A stretch of 64,000 bases of DNA from Lachnospiraceae bacterium. Its GTDB lineage: Bacteria > Bacillota > Clostridia > Lachnospirales > Lachnospiraceae. Position numbers and translations under genes: made by a program. The notes under the pieces were generated by a model that was given only the letters and a program-made list of their open reading frames with translations, was not told where the DNA came from and searched no databases. The DNA lies in the NCBI GenBank assembly GCA_017527205.1, contig JAFXQK010000013.1:1-64000 (forward strand), written 5' to 3'. This document shows, in pieces, positions 8,386 to 16,281 of the stretch (positions are counted from its first letter, which is position 1; every line of letters starts with the position of its first letter).

Positions 8386-8465
8386 ATTTAACAAGCTTAC
8401 ACAATCCCAACAATACCGAGTATTTCAATGACCTCCTCATTGCTTTCTTACTCCTTTAGCGATAC

Positions 8466-8966
8466 TTACTGAAACAATGTACAGATCCATGCTGCCAGCG
8501 CACATGCCGCTGGGAATATTACCAAAAGCTTAAGTAACTGACTTTTGATATTGTACCCGTATTTTCTGTTTGTATATACTGGCGTCACTTCCGGAGTAAA
8601 GGTCTGAAAAAAGTGGAATTTACAAAGCAGAAAATAATCAAAGAAAATCATATCGTAGATCTTATATGTCGTAAAAATGAAAATAAATCTAAAAAAGAAC
8701 TGCCAGAACGTAAAGTCACTTCTGAAGCCATCCCATATGGAGATTACACCGATTCCCAAAATCATGACCATGCTCATGATCATCAAGGTCCATCCTACCT
8801 TACGAGCTCCATAAAACTCCTCCTGCTTTCTGTCTATCACAAGTTCCAATGCCTCCTTGGGTGCAGAAGAAAAGAGCTTCTTATCCTTGATAAACACAAC
8901 CGCTGAAATAAGCATAATCGTGATGCACGCACAGAATGTGATTGCCAGAAATAACGTTAACAACAT
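8466..8966 (-). CDS. Small membrane protein, paralogue of the one at 10501
   Basis: 166 residues with hydrophobic segments at about 3-25, 58-78, 90-112 and 145-163. It shares the pattern of an aromatic FWQFFFRFIFIF helix, a short F-x-K loop and a basic YNIKSQLLKLL segment with the protein at 10501 (FWKMTLRFVVFL, NKNQIIRII). The two are paralogues in the same operon, each directly downstream of an ATC-hydrolase-like gene. GGAGG precedes the ATG. No known family was recognised, so a membrane partner of the neighbouring enzyme is only inferred. Confidence 0.65.
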   Translation of the reverse strand: MLLTLFLAITFCACITIMLISAVVFIKDKKLFSSAPKEALELVIDRKQEEFYGARKVGWTLMIMSMVMILGIGVISIWDGFRSDFTFWQFFFRFIFIFTTYKIYDMIFFDYFLLCKFHFFQTFTPEVTPVYTNRKYGYNIKSQLLKLLVIFPAACALAAWICTLFQ

Positions 8967-8991
8967 TTTTCATCCTCCTCGGTTTACCGCA

Positions 8992-9555
8992 TCATACAAT
9001 GATGCCTTTATAGTTTTTCGCAGTCTCAGACTGGTCAGGAACATACCAATAGTCGCAGGAATCTGCTCCTGTCGCAACGGTATGCGTACGGATCAGTTTT
9101 GCATGCATCAGTTTCGCGTAGGAATGGTCTAGCGCACACATGTGCGGCATCAAATCCATATAGCCGTACTTTGCAGCATAATCTGCAATTGGACATCCTA
9201 CCAACTGCGCGTACTTACGATAACTCTTATACAAAGCATTTCGGAGCGTGGAAAGAATACCTTTTTTATTGATATTCATGAGACCGTTTAACCATTTCAC
9301 ATTGTTGTATAAATCTGCGATGATCTCGTCGATGGCTTCTCCCGCCATGCGATGGTCCGTTGCCTCATAGTAGGAAAGAAATAGGAGAAACATCTCCAAA
9401 TTGCTGGCCAGAGAATTCTCCTTTCCTCCGATATTCGGTGCCTTTGCTACAAGCTTCGGAAAAATCTCCTCCGCTCTTTTTAGGATCACCTTCTCTTCCC
9501 TTGGAAAGTGTTTCCGCAAATATTTCTTAATTGCATGTTTAATCAATGTCTTCAT
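8992..9555 (-). CDS. ATC-hydrolase-like family protein (paralogue B2)
   Basis: 187 residues from the ATG at 9555 (GAGGT six bases before); an upstream in-frame TTG is less likely. The signatures are LVGCPIADYAAKYG near 125, MCALDHSYAKL near 145 and RTHTVATGADSCDYW near 160, followed by a tail of about 17 residues that the paralogues lack. The N-terminus is basic (KHAIKKYLRKHFPREEK). The neighbours are a BAAT-like hydrolase upstream and a small membrane protein downstream. Confidence 0.75.
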   Translation of the reverse strand: MKTLIKHAIKKYLRKHFPREEKVILKRAEEIFPKLVAKAPNIGGKENSLASNLEMFLLFLSYYEATDHRMAGEAIDEIIADLYNNVKWLNGLMNINKKGILSTLRNALYKSYRKYAQLVGCPIADYAAKYGYMDLMPHMCALDHSYAKLMHAKLIRTHTVATGADSCDYWYVPDQSETAKNYKGIIV

Positions 9556-9627
9556 GATCAACCTCGGCGATCTATATTTTTCTTTTTATGCCTTTCTTTT
9601 TATGCATTTCTTTCCATGCTTGCCTTT

Positions 9628-10482
9628 CTAAACTTTCCATAACTTAAACGTATTCAGTATGATGTCCAGTGTCTCCTCACGCGCTCTCTGGCACTCCTCG
9701 GGATACTTCTTCTCTCTCGGTAACATGTTATTATTCACGGGAAAGTATCCGAGATTATGACTCCCGATTTCAGAGTTCACGTGTCGGAATCCATGTTCGA
9801 AGCCATTTCTCTCCAACCTTTTTATCAAGAGCTCCGCATCCCTCTTAGCCGGGACTGACTCATCATTTGTAGACGTCAAAAGAAGAATGTCGCCCTGAAT
9901 CTTCTCCACTGGAATTTCATTTTCTTCCGTTCCCTTCTTGTCCCATTCATCGAAAAAATAGAGCAAGCGCACGTGTCGCTCCCTTATGCATCTTTTCAAG
10001 AAATCAGAAAAAAGCTTCCCTTTTCCCACATAAGGGAAGTCCATCCCTTTATAAGAAACCATTGCCTTACATGGATCATCCTGCGGTTTCCCTGTCCCTT
10101 GCATCACATGTCCAAAAGAAGATGCAACGATCACTAAACTAATGTCCGGAACAACACTCGCCGCCAGAAGAGCTATCCCAGCCCCCTTTGAGTTACCATA
10201 AATACCGATCCGCTGATATCCGAGCTTTTTCATTTTGTTGCAGGCGACCTCAAATTGTTCCAATGGGATCGCCCTCATATCTTTCTTCTGACCTTCTCCG
10301 CCATAGTATGACATTGCAAGGGAAGAATATCCTTTTTCCGCAAAAAGCTTTGCATATTTTTCTGGCAGTTCAAGTCCCTTTAGGCCTTGAATGACAATGA
10401 TCAGTCGATCATCACCATTTTCCGCATTATGTAATATTCCTTCAAATCCATCTTGAAGATATTTATACTCTTTTTTTATCAT
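9628..10482 (-). CDS. Alpha/beta hydrolase, BAAT/dienelactone-hydrolase type
   Basis: 284 residues. The nucleophile elbow is GNSKGAG near residue 95, so the residue after the Ser is Lys rather than the usual small or acidic residue. The acid and His are in STNDESVPA and SEIGSHNLGY. The fold order matches the hydrolase at 163-1080, and both begin with a short strand ending in IVxQG/VMGG. It is soluble. AAGGGATG precedes the ATG. It is the third gene of operon B. Thioesterase or esterase activity is inferred from family; no substrate can be read from sequence. Confidence 0.78.
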   Translation of the reverse strand: MIKKEYKYLQDGFEGILHNAENGDDRLIIVIQGLKGLELPEKYAKLFAEKGYSSLAMSYYGGEGQKKDMRAIPLEQFEVACNKMKKLGYQRIGIYGNSKGAGIALLAASVVPDISLVIVASSFGHVMQGTGKPQDDPCKAMVSYKGMDFPYVGKGKLFSDFLKRCIRERHVRLLYFFDEWDKKGTEENEIPVEKIQGDILLLTSTNDESVPAKRDAELLIKRLERNGFEHGFRHVNSEIGSHNLGYFPVNNNMLPREKKYPEECQRAREETLDIILNTFKLWKV

Positions 10483-10500
10483 TCTTTCATCCCTTATGCT

Positions 10501-10998
10501 CTATCGAAATAACATAAAGATCCCAGCTGTCAGCATACATAAAAACGGATAAGCAATAATTCTAATAATCTGATTCTTGTTATTAAAACCTCGATCCTTC
10601 CATCCTTCACACTCGGCGGTTTCTGGATATAGTTTCTTGAAATACCCGATAGTCATTACTAACCATTGGTCCTGAACAAGGATGTCAAACGCCTTCATGA
10701 CATAGAGAAAAACAACAAACCTAAGGGTCATTTTCCAAAAGCCATATCCGCTCTTTAATCCCTCAATCCCCAGATAGATCATCCCGCCAAGCATCGCGAT
10801 CAGAAAAATTGCCAGCAGAAAATGTGCCATCATCTGCTTCCGCTTCGGTGGCTCAGGATGATTTGCTGCTGCAAGCCTTACGTCTTCCGGAAGGAAACGC
10901 AGTACAATAGCCGGCTTTGCCATGGGGCTAGCGATCACGATCACAAGTATTTCGATCACACATACAATAAGTGCAACCAGAATCGTCTTTAACATCAT
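10501..10998 (-). CDS. Small membrane protein, paralogue of the one at 8466
   Basis: About 165 residues, starting at one of two adjacent ATGs after GAGGAG (an upstream TTG is less likely). Hydrophobic segments lie at about 3-27, 60-82, 88-110 and 143-162, with a cytoplasmic-looking RFLPEDVRLAA and PPKRKQ region after the first. It shows the same architecture as the protein at 8466-8966. The gene follows the ATC-hydrolase-like paralogue B3 by three bases. Function unknown. Confidence 0.65.
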   Translation of the reverse strand: MMLKTILVALIVCVIEILVIVIASPMAKPAIVLRFLPEDVRLAAANHPEPPKRKQMMAHFLLAIFLIAMLGGMIYLGIEGLKSGYGFWKMTLRFVVFLYVMKAFDILVQDQWLVMTIGYFKKLYPETAECEGWKDRGFNNKNQIIRIIAYPFLCMLTAGIFMLFR

Positions 10999-11013
10999 TT
11001 TTCTCCTCAAGCT

Positions 11014-11649
11014 TTATTTTTTCAATTCCATCTTGAAATCACAGAGCCCGTTTCCGGCACCGATCGTTTTCGTTCTCGTAAACTTTAATCCTGGAAGTTT
11101 TCCATAGGTATATTCGTCATTCTTACAAAATAAAATATTGATTTCAGGACATCCCATCTCTGTCAGATACTTGTTATAAGGACATGCCGTAATATCCATG
11201 CGAAAGCATCCTTTTTCCTTTGGATAAAACACATTCTGAAATCCGCAGGTATCGCCAAACATCTTGTGGCTCATAGAGTCCCACATACCAAGGAAGAATT
11301 TCCGGAACCATGCATGCTTGCACATTTTCGCAAGACTGGCTCCCATCTTTTTCGATTTTTCCGCCATCTTTTTTTCCATCACTTCATATGCCAAGAATTC
11401 ATCTTTTTCTTTCATGGCGAGATAGATGGCTCCCGCCGGGAAAATAAAGGAATCCGTGTGTGACCTAACGCCTTTTGGCAGATCCGTGTGCTCTGCATAA
11501 GCCTTGTAGAGTCTTTTATGCGCATCCCGCCATATCTTTTCGGCTTCGTCTTGAGACATTCTTTGTTTGAGTTCTTCCAAAAACATCTCCTTACTCTTCA
11601 TCGTTCTCGTAGTCTTCTTTTTCAGCTTTTCATCTATGTTATTCGACAT
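11014..11649 (-). CDS. ATC-hydrolase-like family protein (paralogue B3)
   Basis: 211 residues and the first gene of operon B. The N-terminal 30 residues are highly charged. The C-terminal half has ITACPYNKYLTEMGCPE near 160, LFCKNDEYTYG near 180 and the end block RTKTIGAGNGLCDFKM. It is closest in pattern to paralogue A1 (both have a Cys-Pro-x-Tyr). GGAGG directly follows the GTTAG-N6-CTAAC operator at 11667, so a protein bound there could also affect translation start. Confidence 0.75.
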   Translation of the reverse strand: MSNNIDEKLKKKTTRTMKSKEMFLEELKQRMSQDEAEKIWRDAHKRLYKAYAEHTDLPKGVRSHTDSFIFPAGAIYLAMKEKDEFLAYEVMEKKMAEKSKKMGASLAKMCKHAWFRKFFLGMWDSMSHKMFGDTCGFQNVFYPKEKGCFRMDITACPYNKYLTEMGCPEINILFCKNDEYTYGKLPGLKFTRTKTIGAGNGLCDFKMELKK

Positions 11650-11666
11650 CGCATTATTCCTCCAAT

Positions 11667-11720
11667 AGTTAGCTTATACTAACCATTGAGTATATTATCA
11701 CTAATATTTGTAAAAATCAA
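11667..11720 (-). promoter_or_regulatory. Promoter and iron-box-like operator of operon B
   Basis: On the minus strand a -35 TTGATT (11715-11720), a 17-base spacer and a -10 TAATAT (11692-11697) form a good sigma-A promoter. Seven bases further on is AGTTAG-CTTATA-CTAACC (11667-11684), covering the expected transcript start. The arrangement is nearly the same as at feo (21426). Repression when a metal-bound regulator occupies the box is the natural inference. Confidence 0.7.
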
Positions 11721-11742
11721 GTAACTATTCAATCTCCATTCA

Positions 11743-11776
11743 CAAAAACGCCCAAGGATATTCTCTCCCTGGGCGC
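11743..11776 (-). terminator. Rho-independent terminator after mgtC-like gene
   Basis: CGCCCAAGG pairs with CCCTGGGCG around a short loop, and the minus strand then runs GTTTTTG. It lies 20 bases after the stop of the MgtC-like gene and separates it from operon B. Confidence 0.8.
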
Positions 11777-11796
11777 TTTGTAACATTTTTGCTAGC

Positions 11797-12471
11797 CTAC
11801 TGATCCAACTTTTCGTACGACACCGACAAAACATTCATATCAAACACATGATTCGTCAATTTTACGAAGTATTCATCATTATGAGCTGTGCCGATTTTCA
11901 CGCAGATTCTAAACTTATCTGGCGTAATGCTGTTTACTGCTATGGCGTTTACAATGTTGTTGTCTTTTATCACCTGCTCATAGATGCTCTCTTTGATGCG
12001 ATTCACGTCATCCTTCATGCAAATAACATTGATTTGATATGCATTACTGTCATTATCCACAAGGACTTTGATCGGCTTAATCTTCTTTGCGGTGATGTTT
12101 AATACAATGTTCAGCAAGACCATGGCTCCCGTAATGATGAATGCATACTTAAAATACCCGTATGCTACTAAGATGCTTATGCCTGACGTTGACCACAGTG
12201 TCGCACTGGTATTTAAGCCATTTACGGTAAATCCATTCTTAAAAATGACACCGCTGCACAAAAAGCCAATACCCGTAACAATATTTGCCGACATCCTGAT
12301 GTCAGGGTATCCAAGAAGTATCTCGATCATGCAAAATGCAAATGTACCGATGGCAATCAGAAATGTCGTTTTTATCTCGATGTGGTGACCGCCAATCTGT
12401 CTTTCAATTCCTATGATAATGCCGATTGCAACTATGACACATAATCTAATGACAAACTCCGGTATGCTCAT
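11797..12471 (-). CDS. MgtC/SapB family membrane protein
   Basis: 224 residues. The N-terminal MgtC domain has four to five membrane helices, with GIIIGIERQIGGH near residue 20, KTTFLIAIGTF near 35 and the typical GIGFLCSGVIFK followed by LNTSATLWSTSGI. A cytoplasmic ACT-like domain (about 140-224) ends the protein, as in longer MgtC members. In pathogens MgtC is linked to low-magnesium growth and F-ATPase control; most Firmicutes relatives are uncharacterised. It is a single gene: GAAGGTGG precedes the ATG and a terminator follows. No iron-box was found upstream. Confidence 0.88.
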   Translation of the reverse strand: MSIPEFVIRLCVIVAIGIIIGIERQIGGHHIEIKTTFLIAIGTFAFCMIEILLGYPDIRMSANIVTGIGFLCSGVIFKNGFTVNGLNTSATLWSTSGISILVAYGYFKYAFIITGAMVLLNIVLNITAKKIKPIKVLVDNDSNAYQINVICMKDDVNRIKESIYEQVIKDNNIVNAIAVNSITPDKFRICVKIGTAHNDEYFVKLTNHVFDMNVLSVSYEKLDQ

Positions 12472-12547
12472 GGCCCACCTTCTTTCGTGTTTGATTATTA
12501 TCTAGTATATCAAAGTCACTGAATACAGTCAATCAAAGCCGCATAAA

Positions 12548-13144
12548 TCACTGCCCTTTCAGCAGATTCTCCGTGAGCTCCACTGTCTTTCTCCGCATAT
12601 AAAGAAGCTGTTCTTCGCTCATGGTTTGATGCATATAGAAATGACAATAGTTTTCCATAATTCCGATTGCGATATAAAGATTTTCCAACGCATCAGGTTT
12701 CTTCCGAATCTCTATGGGCAGCGCTCGGAAAACTTCAGCAATGGCGTTTTGGGTAAAGTTCTCATAAAGTCTTCCCACGTCAGGGTCGCTATGGCGAAGT
12801 CCTTCTAGCTCTTCATGCATATCGCGGTATTCTATATGGATTCTTTCGAAAGCAATGAGTGCTTTTTCCAAGTCATCACCAAATACATCCGTAACTTTTA
12901 CGCCTGCCAACTCTTTGATCATGGAAAAACCATATTCCAATGCTGCCAGTAAAAGTTCTTTTTTATTCTTGAAATACCGATAAGCAACGCCCGTCGAAAC
13001 TCCCGCATGTTCCGCGATCTCGTCAACAGTTGCCTTATGATACCCCTTTTTTGCATAAATTTCTAACGCGGCCTGAAGAATTTTCTCACGCGTTTCAAAA
13101 GCTCTCTTTTGAACGATCTCCTTGTTTGTTGCTCTCTGCTTCAT
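12548..13144 (-). CDS. TetR/AcrR family transcriptional regulator
   Basis: 198 residues. The N-terminal helix-turn-helix reads TVDEIAEHAGVSTGVAYRYF, followed by the usual KNKKELLLAAL. The C-terminal ligand domain is unassigned. The ATG at 13144 is preferred over an upstream in-frame GTG because AGGGG lies just before it. The gene directly follows a broken aldo/keto reductase, which may have been its partner or target, so the regulator may now act on distant genes or be decaying in function. Confidence 0.88.
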   Translation of the reverse strand: MKQRATNKEIVQKRAFETREKILQAALEIYAKKGYHKATVDEIAEHAGVSTGVAYRYFKNKKELLLAALEYGFSMIKELAGVKVTDVFGDDLEKALIAFERIHIEYRDMHEELEGLRHSDPDVGRLYENFTQNAIAEVFRALPIEIRKKPDALENLYIAIGIMENYCHFYMHQTMSEEQLLYMRRKTVELTENLLKGQ

Positions 13145-13152
13145 AGTCACCC

Positions 13153-13974
13153 CTATCTTCTTTCTTTGAGAACAAATGGTCTAAACAAATCTGGACCCAT
13201 GATCTTCACTTTTGCTTCATCTGCAACTGTTTCCAGTCTCCTGATTTCCTCATCCGTCAGCTTTACTTGCACCGCTTCAGCCAAATCTTTTACCTGCTCT
13301 GGCTTTCTGCAACCGCACATGGGGATAACACCTTTCGCGGTGCAATATGCCATTGCAACCTGTGGAACCTTTACGTCATGCCTTTTAGCAACCCTGATCA
13401 TCACCTTGTACAGCGGCGTCAACTTCCTTACCTGTCTGTTAAACGCGAATTTTATGGGCGATTTCTTTCGTAGTCTCGGATCCGTCAAAAGGCCTTCCTC
13501 CAAGACAGCCCACCCCCAAAATAAGATACCATTTTCCTTACACCATTCTTCTCCCAGTCTCTGCATACCAGGCTATAATGATTTTGCACGCCATATAGCG
13601 GAATTCCATGCTTCTCCAAAAATGCTTTAGACCTCTTGCATTCATTAAGGGTGAAGTTGGAAATGCCGACATGTTTGATTTTCCCCTCTTTGTACAGTTC
13701 AACAATTTCTGCCAAATGTTCTTCAATATCCGTCGGAAGATGCAGCCAGTATACTTCGACATAGGATCTCTTGAAATCCTTCAGATCTTTCTCCAAGGAT
13801 TTGCGAACGCACCCCTTCTTATAATGCGTAAAGGGCGATATCCTGTCTTTCCGCTTCCTCCATAGCCTCCATAATTACTTCATCAGTTACGTAACTACCT
13901 CTTATCGCTTTTCCATACAGTTTCCCGCCCCAGGAATTTGTGCCAATCACGGCTATGGGATGTAGTATGTCCAT
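13153..13974 (-). pseudogene. Broken aldo/keto reductase
   Basis: The start is intact: AGGAGG, then ATG at 13974 and an N-terminus reading IGTNSWGGKLYG, then EAMEEAERQDIALY. The frame then ends at a TAA near 13822. The next part resumes in another frame as KRSYVEVYWLHLPTDIEEHL, missing about 50 residues that hold the catalytic Tyr. A second one-base shift near 13555 separates it from the C-terminal part (FWGWAVLEEGL ... LTDEEIRRLE). At least two lesions and a deletion make a functional protein unlikely. It is followed by a TetR gene. Confidence 0.88.
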
Positions 13975-14093
13975 GTTCTTGCCTCCTTGTAAGTGAGATT
14001 TTTCTCGTTTTAAATATATAATGTGAAAAACGAATTGTCAATGAACGGCAGCGGCCGCTACTGATCATTTTTTCTCGTTTGGCGATTTGCGCA

Positions 14094-14132
14094 TAAAAAA
14101 CTGCAGGTGGCACTGGTAAGTACTCCTGCAGT
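14094..14132 (-). terminator. Rho-independent terminator of xylA
   Basis: ACTGCAGG and CCTGCAGT form an eight-base stem with a 16-base loop, followed on the minus strand by TTTTTTA. It lies about 30 bases after the xylA stop. Confidence 0.85.
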
Positions 14133-14159
14133 CCTTGGCTAACTAAGTGTGATCTCTGA

Positions 14160-15485
14160 CTAGCATCCTGAAAGCAAAATGTTATTGAGAACGCCTTCCA
14201 AATACTCTTGTTTTCCTGAGATGGGCGTGTTTACATTCTTCATCATTGCTGCTCTGTCCGCCAGCTCTGACAATGTTGTTTCTCCGCGACGAATCTTCTG
14301 TCCAAGCTCCGTTTCAAAGCTTTCATACTTCTTCTTAACAAAGCCTTCCATGCGGCCATCTTCGATGATCTCAGCTGCCTTCAAAAGGCCAAAGGCGAAG
14401 GAATCCATTCCGAGAATGAACGCATGGAACATGTCATCATATGTGTTGCTTGGTCTGCGGTTCTTGGAGTCAAAATTGATTCCTACCGGCAGGCCGCCAT
14501 TTTTCACGATCTCATACATGGCAAGGGTTGTGTCGTATACATTGCTCGGGAAGCAATCCGTATCCCATCCCAGCATCACATCGCCCTGGTTTGCATCGAT
14601 AGACCCTAACATATCATTGATGCGGCTAATGCGAAGCTCATGTTGGAAGGTATGTCCAGCAAGCGTTGCGTGATTCGCTTCAATATTCATCTTGAAATCC
14701 TTGTCAAGTCCATACTGTCTGAGAAATCCGATCGCCGTCGCAGCATCATAATCATACTGATGCTTCATGGGCTCCTTGGGCTTGGGCTCGATCAGGAACG
14801 TACCTTCAAATCCTATGCTGCGTCCATAATCTCTGGCCATCCTCATCAGATTCGCAATGTTCTCCTGCTCCAGTTTTACTTCCGTATTCAGAAGAGTCTC
14901 GTAGCCTTCGCGGCCACCCCAGAATACATATCCACGTCCGCCAAGCTTTACCGTCACTTCAATCGCTTTCTTCACCTGCGCCGCTGCAAAGCAATAGACG
15001 TCAACGTCATTTGTGCTTCCTGCGCCATTCATAAATCTGGGGTTAGAAAACATATTGGCCGTACCCCAAAGGCACTTGATGTTTGTTCCTTTTGTCTTTT
15101 CAAGAATATAGTCCGTGATCTCGTCCAGTCTTGCGTTCGTTTCATTAATGTCATCTGCCTCAGGAACGAGATCAACGTCGTGGAAGCAATAATACTCAAT
15201 GCCAAGCTTCTGCATAAACTCAATGGCCGCATCAACTTTTGCCTTGGCATGCTCCATCGTTCCTTCCGTTGTGCTCCCAAATCTTTTATCAATGGTGCCG
15301 CGTCCAAACATGTCAACGCCATTTGCTCCCAGATTGTGCCACCAGGCCATGGCAAAAGGAAGATGTTCTTTCATCTTTTTCCCTAATACCATTTTCTCAG
15401 GATCATAATACTTAAACGAGAATGGATTCTTGCTTTCCGGTCCCTCATATTTGATCACCGGAATGTTTTCAAAAATTTCGCTCAT
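14160..15485 (-). CDS. xylA: Xylose isomerase
   Basis: 441 residues, the usual length for the longer (class II) bacterial enzyme. It converts D-xylose to D-xylulose in the cytoplasm. The hallmarks are present: FHDVDLVPE with the catalytic His, [22 protein letters not shown], the metal-binding [17 protein letters not shown] and LGWDTDCFP. The ATG at 15485 is chosen because GGAAGGAG lies about eleven bases before it; an ATG 21 bases upstream overlaps that site. No xylulokinase or xylose transporter lies next to it, which is unusual. The transcript is monocistronic, with a hairpin in the leader and a terminator behind. Confidence 0.96.
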   Translation of the reverse strand: MSEIFENIPVIKYEGPESKNPFSFKYYDPEKMVLGKKMKEHLPFAMAWWHNLGANGVDMFGRGTIDKRFGSTTEGTMEHAKAKVDAAIEFMQKLGIEYYCFHDVDLVPEADDINETNARLDEITDYILEKTKGTNIKCLWGTANMFSNPRFMNGAGSTNDVDVYCFAAAQVKKAIEVTVKLGGRGYVFWGGREGYETLLNTEVKLEQENIANLMRMARDYGRSIGFEGTFLIEPKPKEPMKHQYDYDAATAIGFLRQYGLDKDFKMNIEANHATLAGHTFQHELRISRINDMLGSIDANQGDVMLGWDTDCFPSNVYDTTLAMYEIVKNGGLPVGINFDSKNRRPSNTYDDMFHAFILGMDSFAFGLLKAAEIIEDGRMEGFVKKKYESFETELGQKIRRGETTLSELADRAAMMKNVNTPISGKQEYLEGVLNNILLSGC

Positions 15486-15522
15486 TGTTCTAATGTCTCC
15501 TTCCATTTTTTACGACCTTTCC

Positions 15523-15549
15523 GATCGGAGGGTACCCCTCCCTCCGATC
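15523..15549 (-). promoter_or_regulatory. Hairpin in the xylA leader
   Basis: GATCGGAGGG and CCCTCCGATC form a perfect ten-base stem with a seven-base loop, ending about 38 bases before the xylA start. No T-run follows, so it is not a simple terminator. It could be an operator dyad, an RNA-stability stem or a translation-control element. Confidence 0.5.
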
Positions 15550-15579
15550 AGTTGGTCAACACAAGAATTGAAGTTAGAA

Positions 15580-15693
15580 TTAACTAATTCTTCTTGAGCA
15601 TACTGGAAGGAGGTAAAATTTGCAAGCCTTATACTGCAACAATTTATCAACAACGTCGAAGTGATAAGCTTTCTCATTTTTCAGATTGACCAT
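15580..15693 (-). CDS. Possible 37-residue ORF between flavodoxin box and xylA
   Basis: The frame starts MVNLKNEKAYHFDVVDKLLQ and ends at TAA at 15580. AAAGGA lies eleven bases before the ATG. It is hydrophilic at first and then ends in a basic Cys-containing tail (YKACKFYLLPVC). Nothing was recognised. Its only support is its position about 30 bases downstream, in the minus direction, of the iron-box at 15723. It may be a remnant or chance. Confidence 0.2.
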   Translation of the reverse strand: MVNLKNEKAYHFDVVDKLLQYKACKFYLLPVCSRRIS

Positions 15694-15722
15694 AGTTTCC
15701 CAATCCTTTATACTTCTCACTA

Positions 15723-15740
15723 GGTTAGCCGCTTTTAACC
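15723..15740. promoter_or_regulatory. Iron-box-like operator before flavodoxin
   Basis: GGTTAG-CCGCTT-TTAACC differs from a perfect GGTTAG-N6-CTAACC dyad by one base. It lies 43 bases upstream of the flavodoxin start; a -10-like TATCAT at 15746-15751 would place the box over the -35 of a plus-strand promoter. Read on the minus strand, GATAAT followed by the box copies the layout at feo, so a minus-strand transcript is also possible. Confidence 0.55.
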
Positions 15741-15783
15741 ATAATTATCATGTCAAAAGGCATTCAGAAAGGAGTTATTATTT

Positions 15784-16215
15784 ATGGATAAGGTTTATGT
15801 TGTCTATTGGTCACAGTCAGGTAATACGCAGGCCATGGCAGAGGCTGTAGGAAAAGGTGCTTCCGATGCCGGAAAGGAAGCAAACGTCTTATTTGTCAGC
15901 GACGCTTCCGTTAATGACCTTGCAGGCGTGAAGGGCTTTGCTCTTGGATGTCCCGCGATGGGCGCAGAAGTTTTGGAAGAGGATGAGATGGAGCCTTTCA
16001 TCAGCTCGGCAGAGGGCATTGCGAATGAAAAGACCATCGTATTGTTCGGCTCTTATGGATGGGGCGACGGTCAATGGATGAGAGAATGGGTGGACCGCAT
16101 GAAGGCCGCTGGTGCAACCGTTCTTGGCGGTGAAGATGCCATTTGCTCCGGATACCCTTCTGACGATTGCCTTGCCATCTGTGAATCCCTCGGCAAGCAG
16201 CTAGCTTCCCTTTAA
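15784..16215 (+). CDS. Flavodoxin
   Basis: 143 residues. The FMN phosphate loop SQSGNTQAMAEAV near residue 10 and the later SYGWGDGQWMREW region are typical of short-chain clostridial flavodoxins. It is a low-potential, one-electron carrier in the cytoplasm that can replace ferredoxin, and in many bacteria it is induced when iron is scarce. GAAAGGAG lies about nine bases before the ATG. A GTTAG-N6-TTAAC box upstream links it to the feo operon. It is the first plus-strand gene in the window and monocistronic, with a terminator just after it. Confidence 0.93.
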   Translation: MDKVYVVYWSQSGNTQAMAEAVGKGASDAGKEANVLFVSDASVNDLAGVKGFALGCPAMGAEVLEEDEMEPFISSAEGIANEKTIVLFGSYGWGDGQWMREWVDRMKAAGATVLGGEDAICSGYPSDDCLAICESLGKQLASL

Positions 16216-16229
16216 TTTTTGAAAACCGT

Positions 16230-16267
16230 AAAGGACCGCTGCAACCAAATGGCTGCCACGGTCCTTT
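16230..16267. terminator. Bidirectional terminator between flavodoxin and GNAT-methyltransferase genes
   Basis: AAAGGACCG and CGGTCCTTT form a nine-base stem around a 20-base loop between two convergent genes. The T-runs are short (TTTG on the plus strand, TTTACGG on the minus strand), so efficiency is uncertain. Confidence 0.65.
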
Positions 16268-16281
16268 GTTCAATATCGTTT

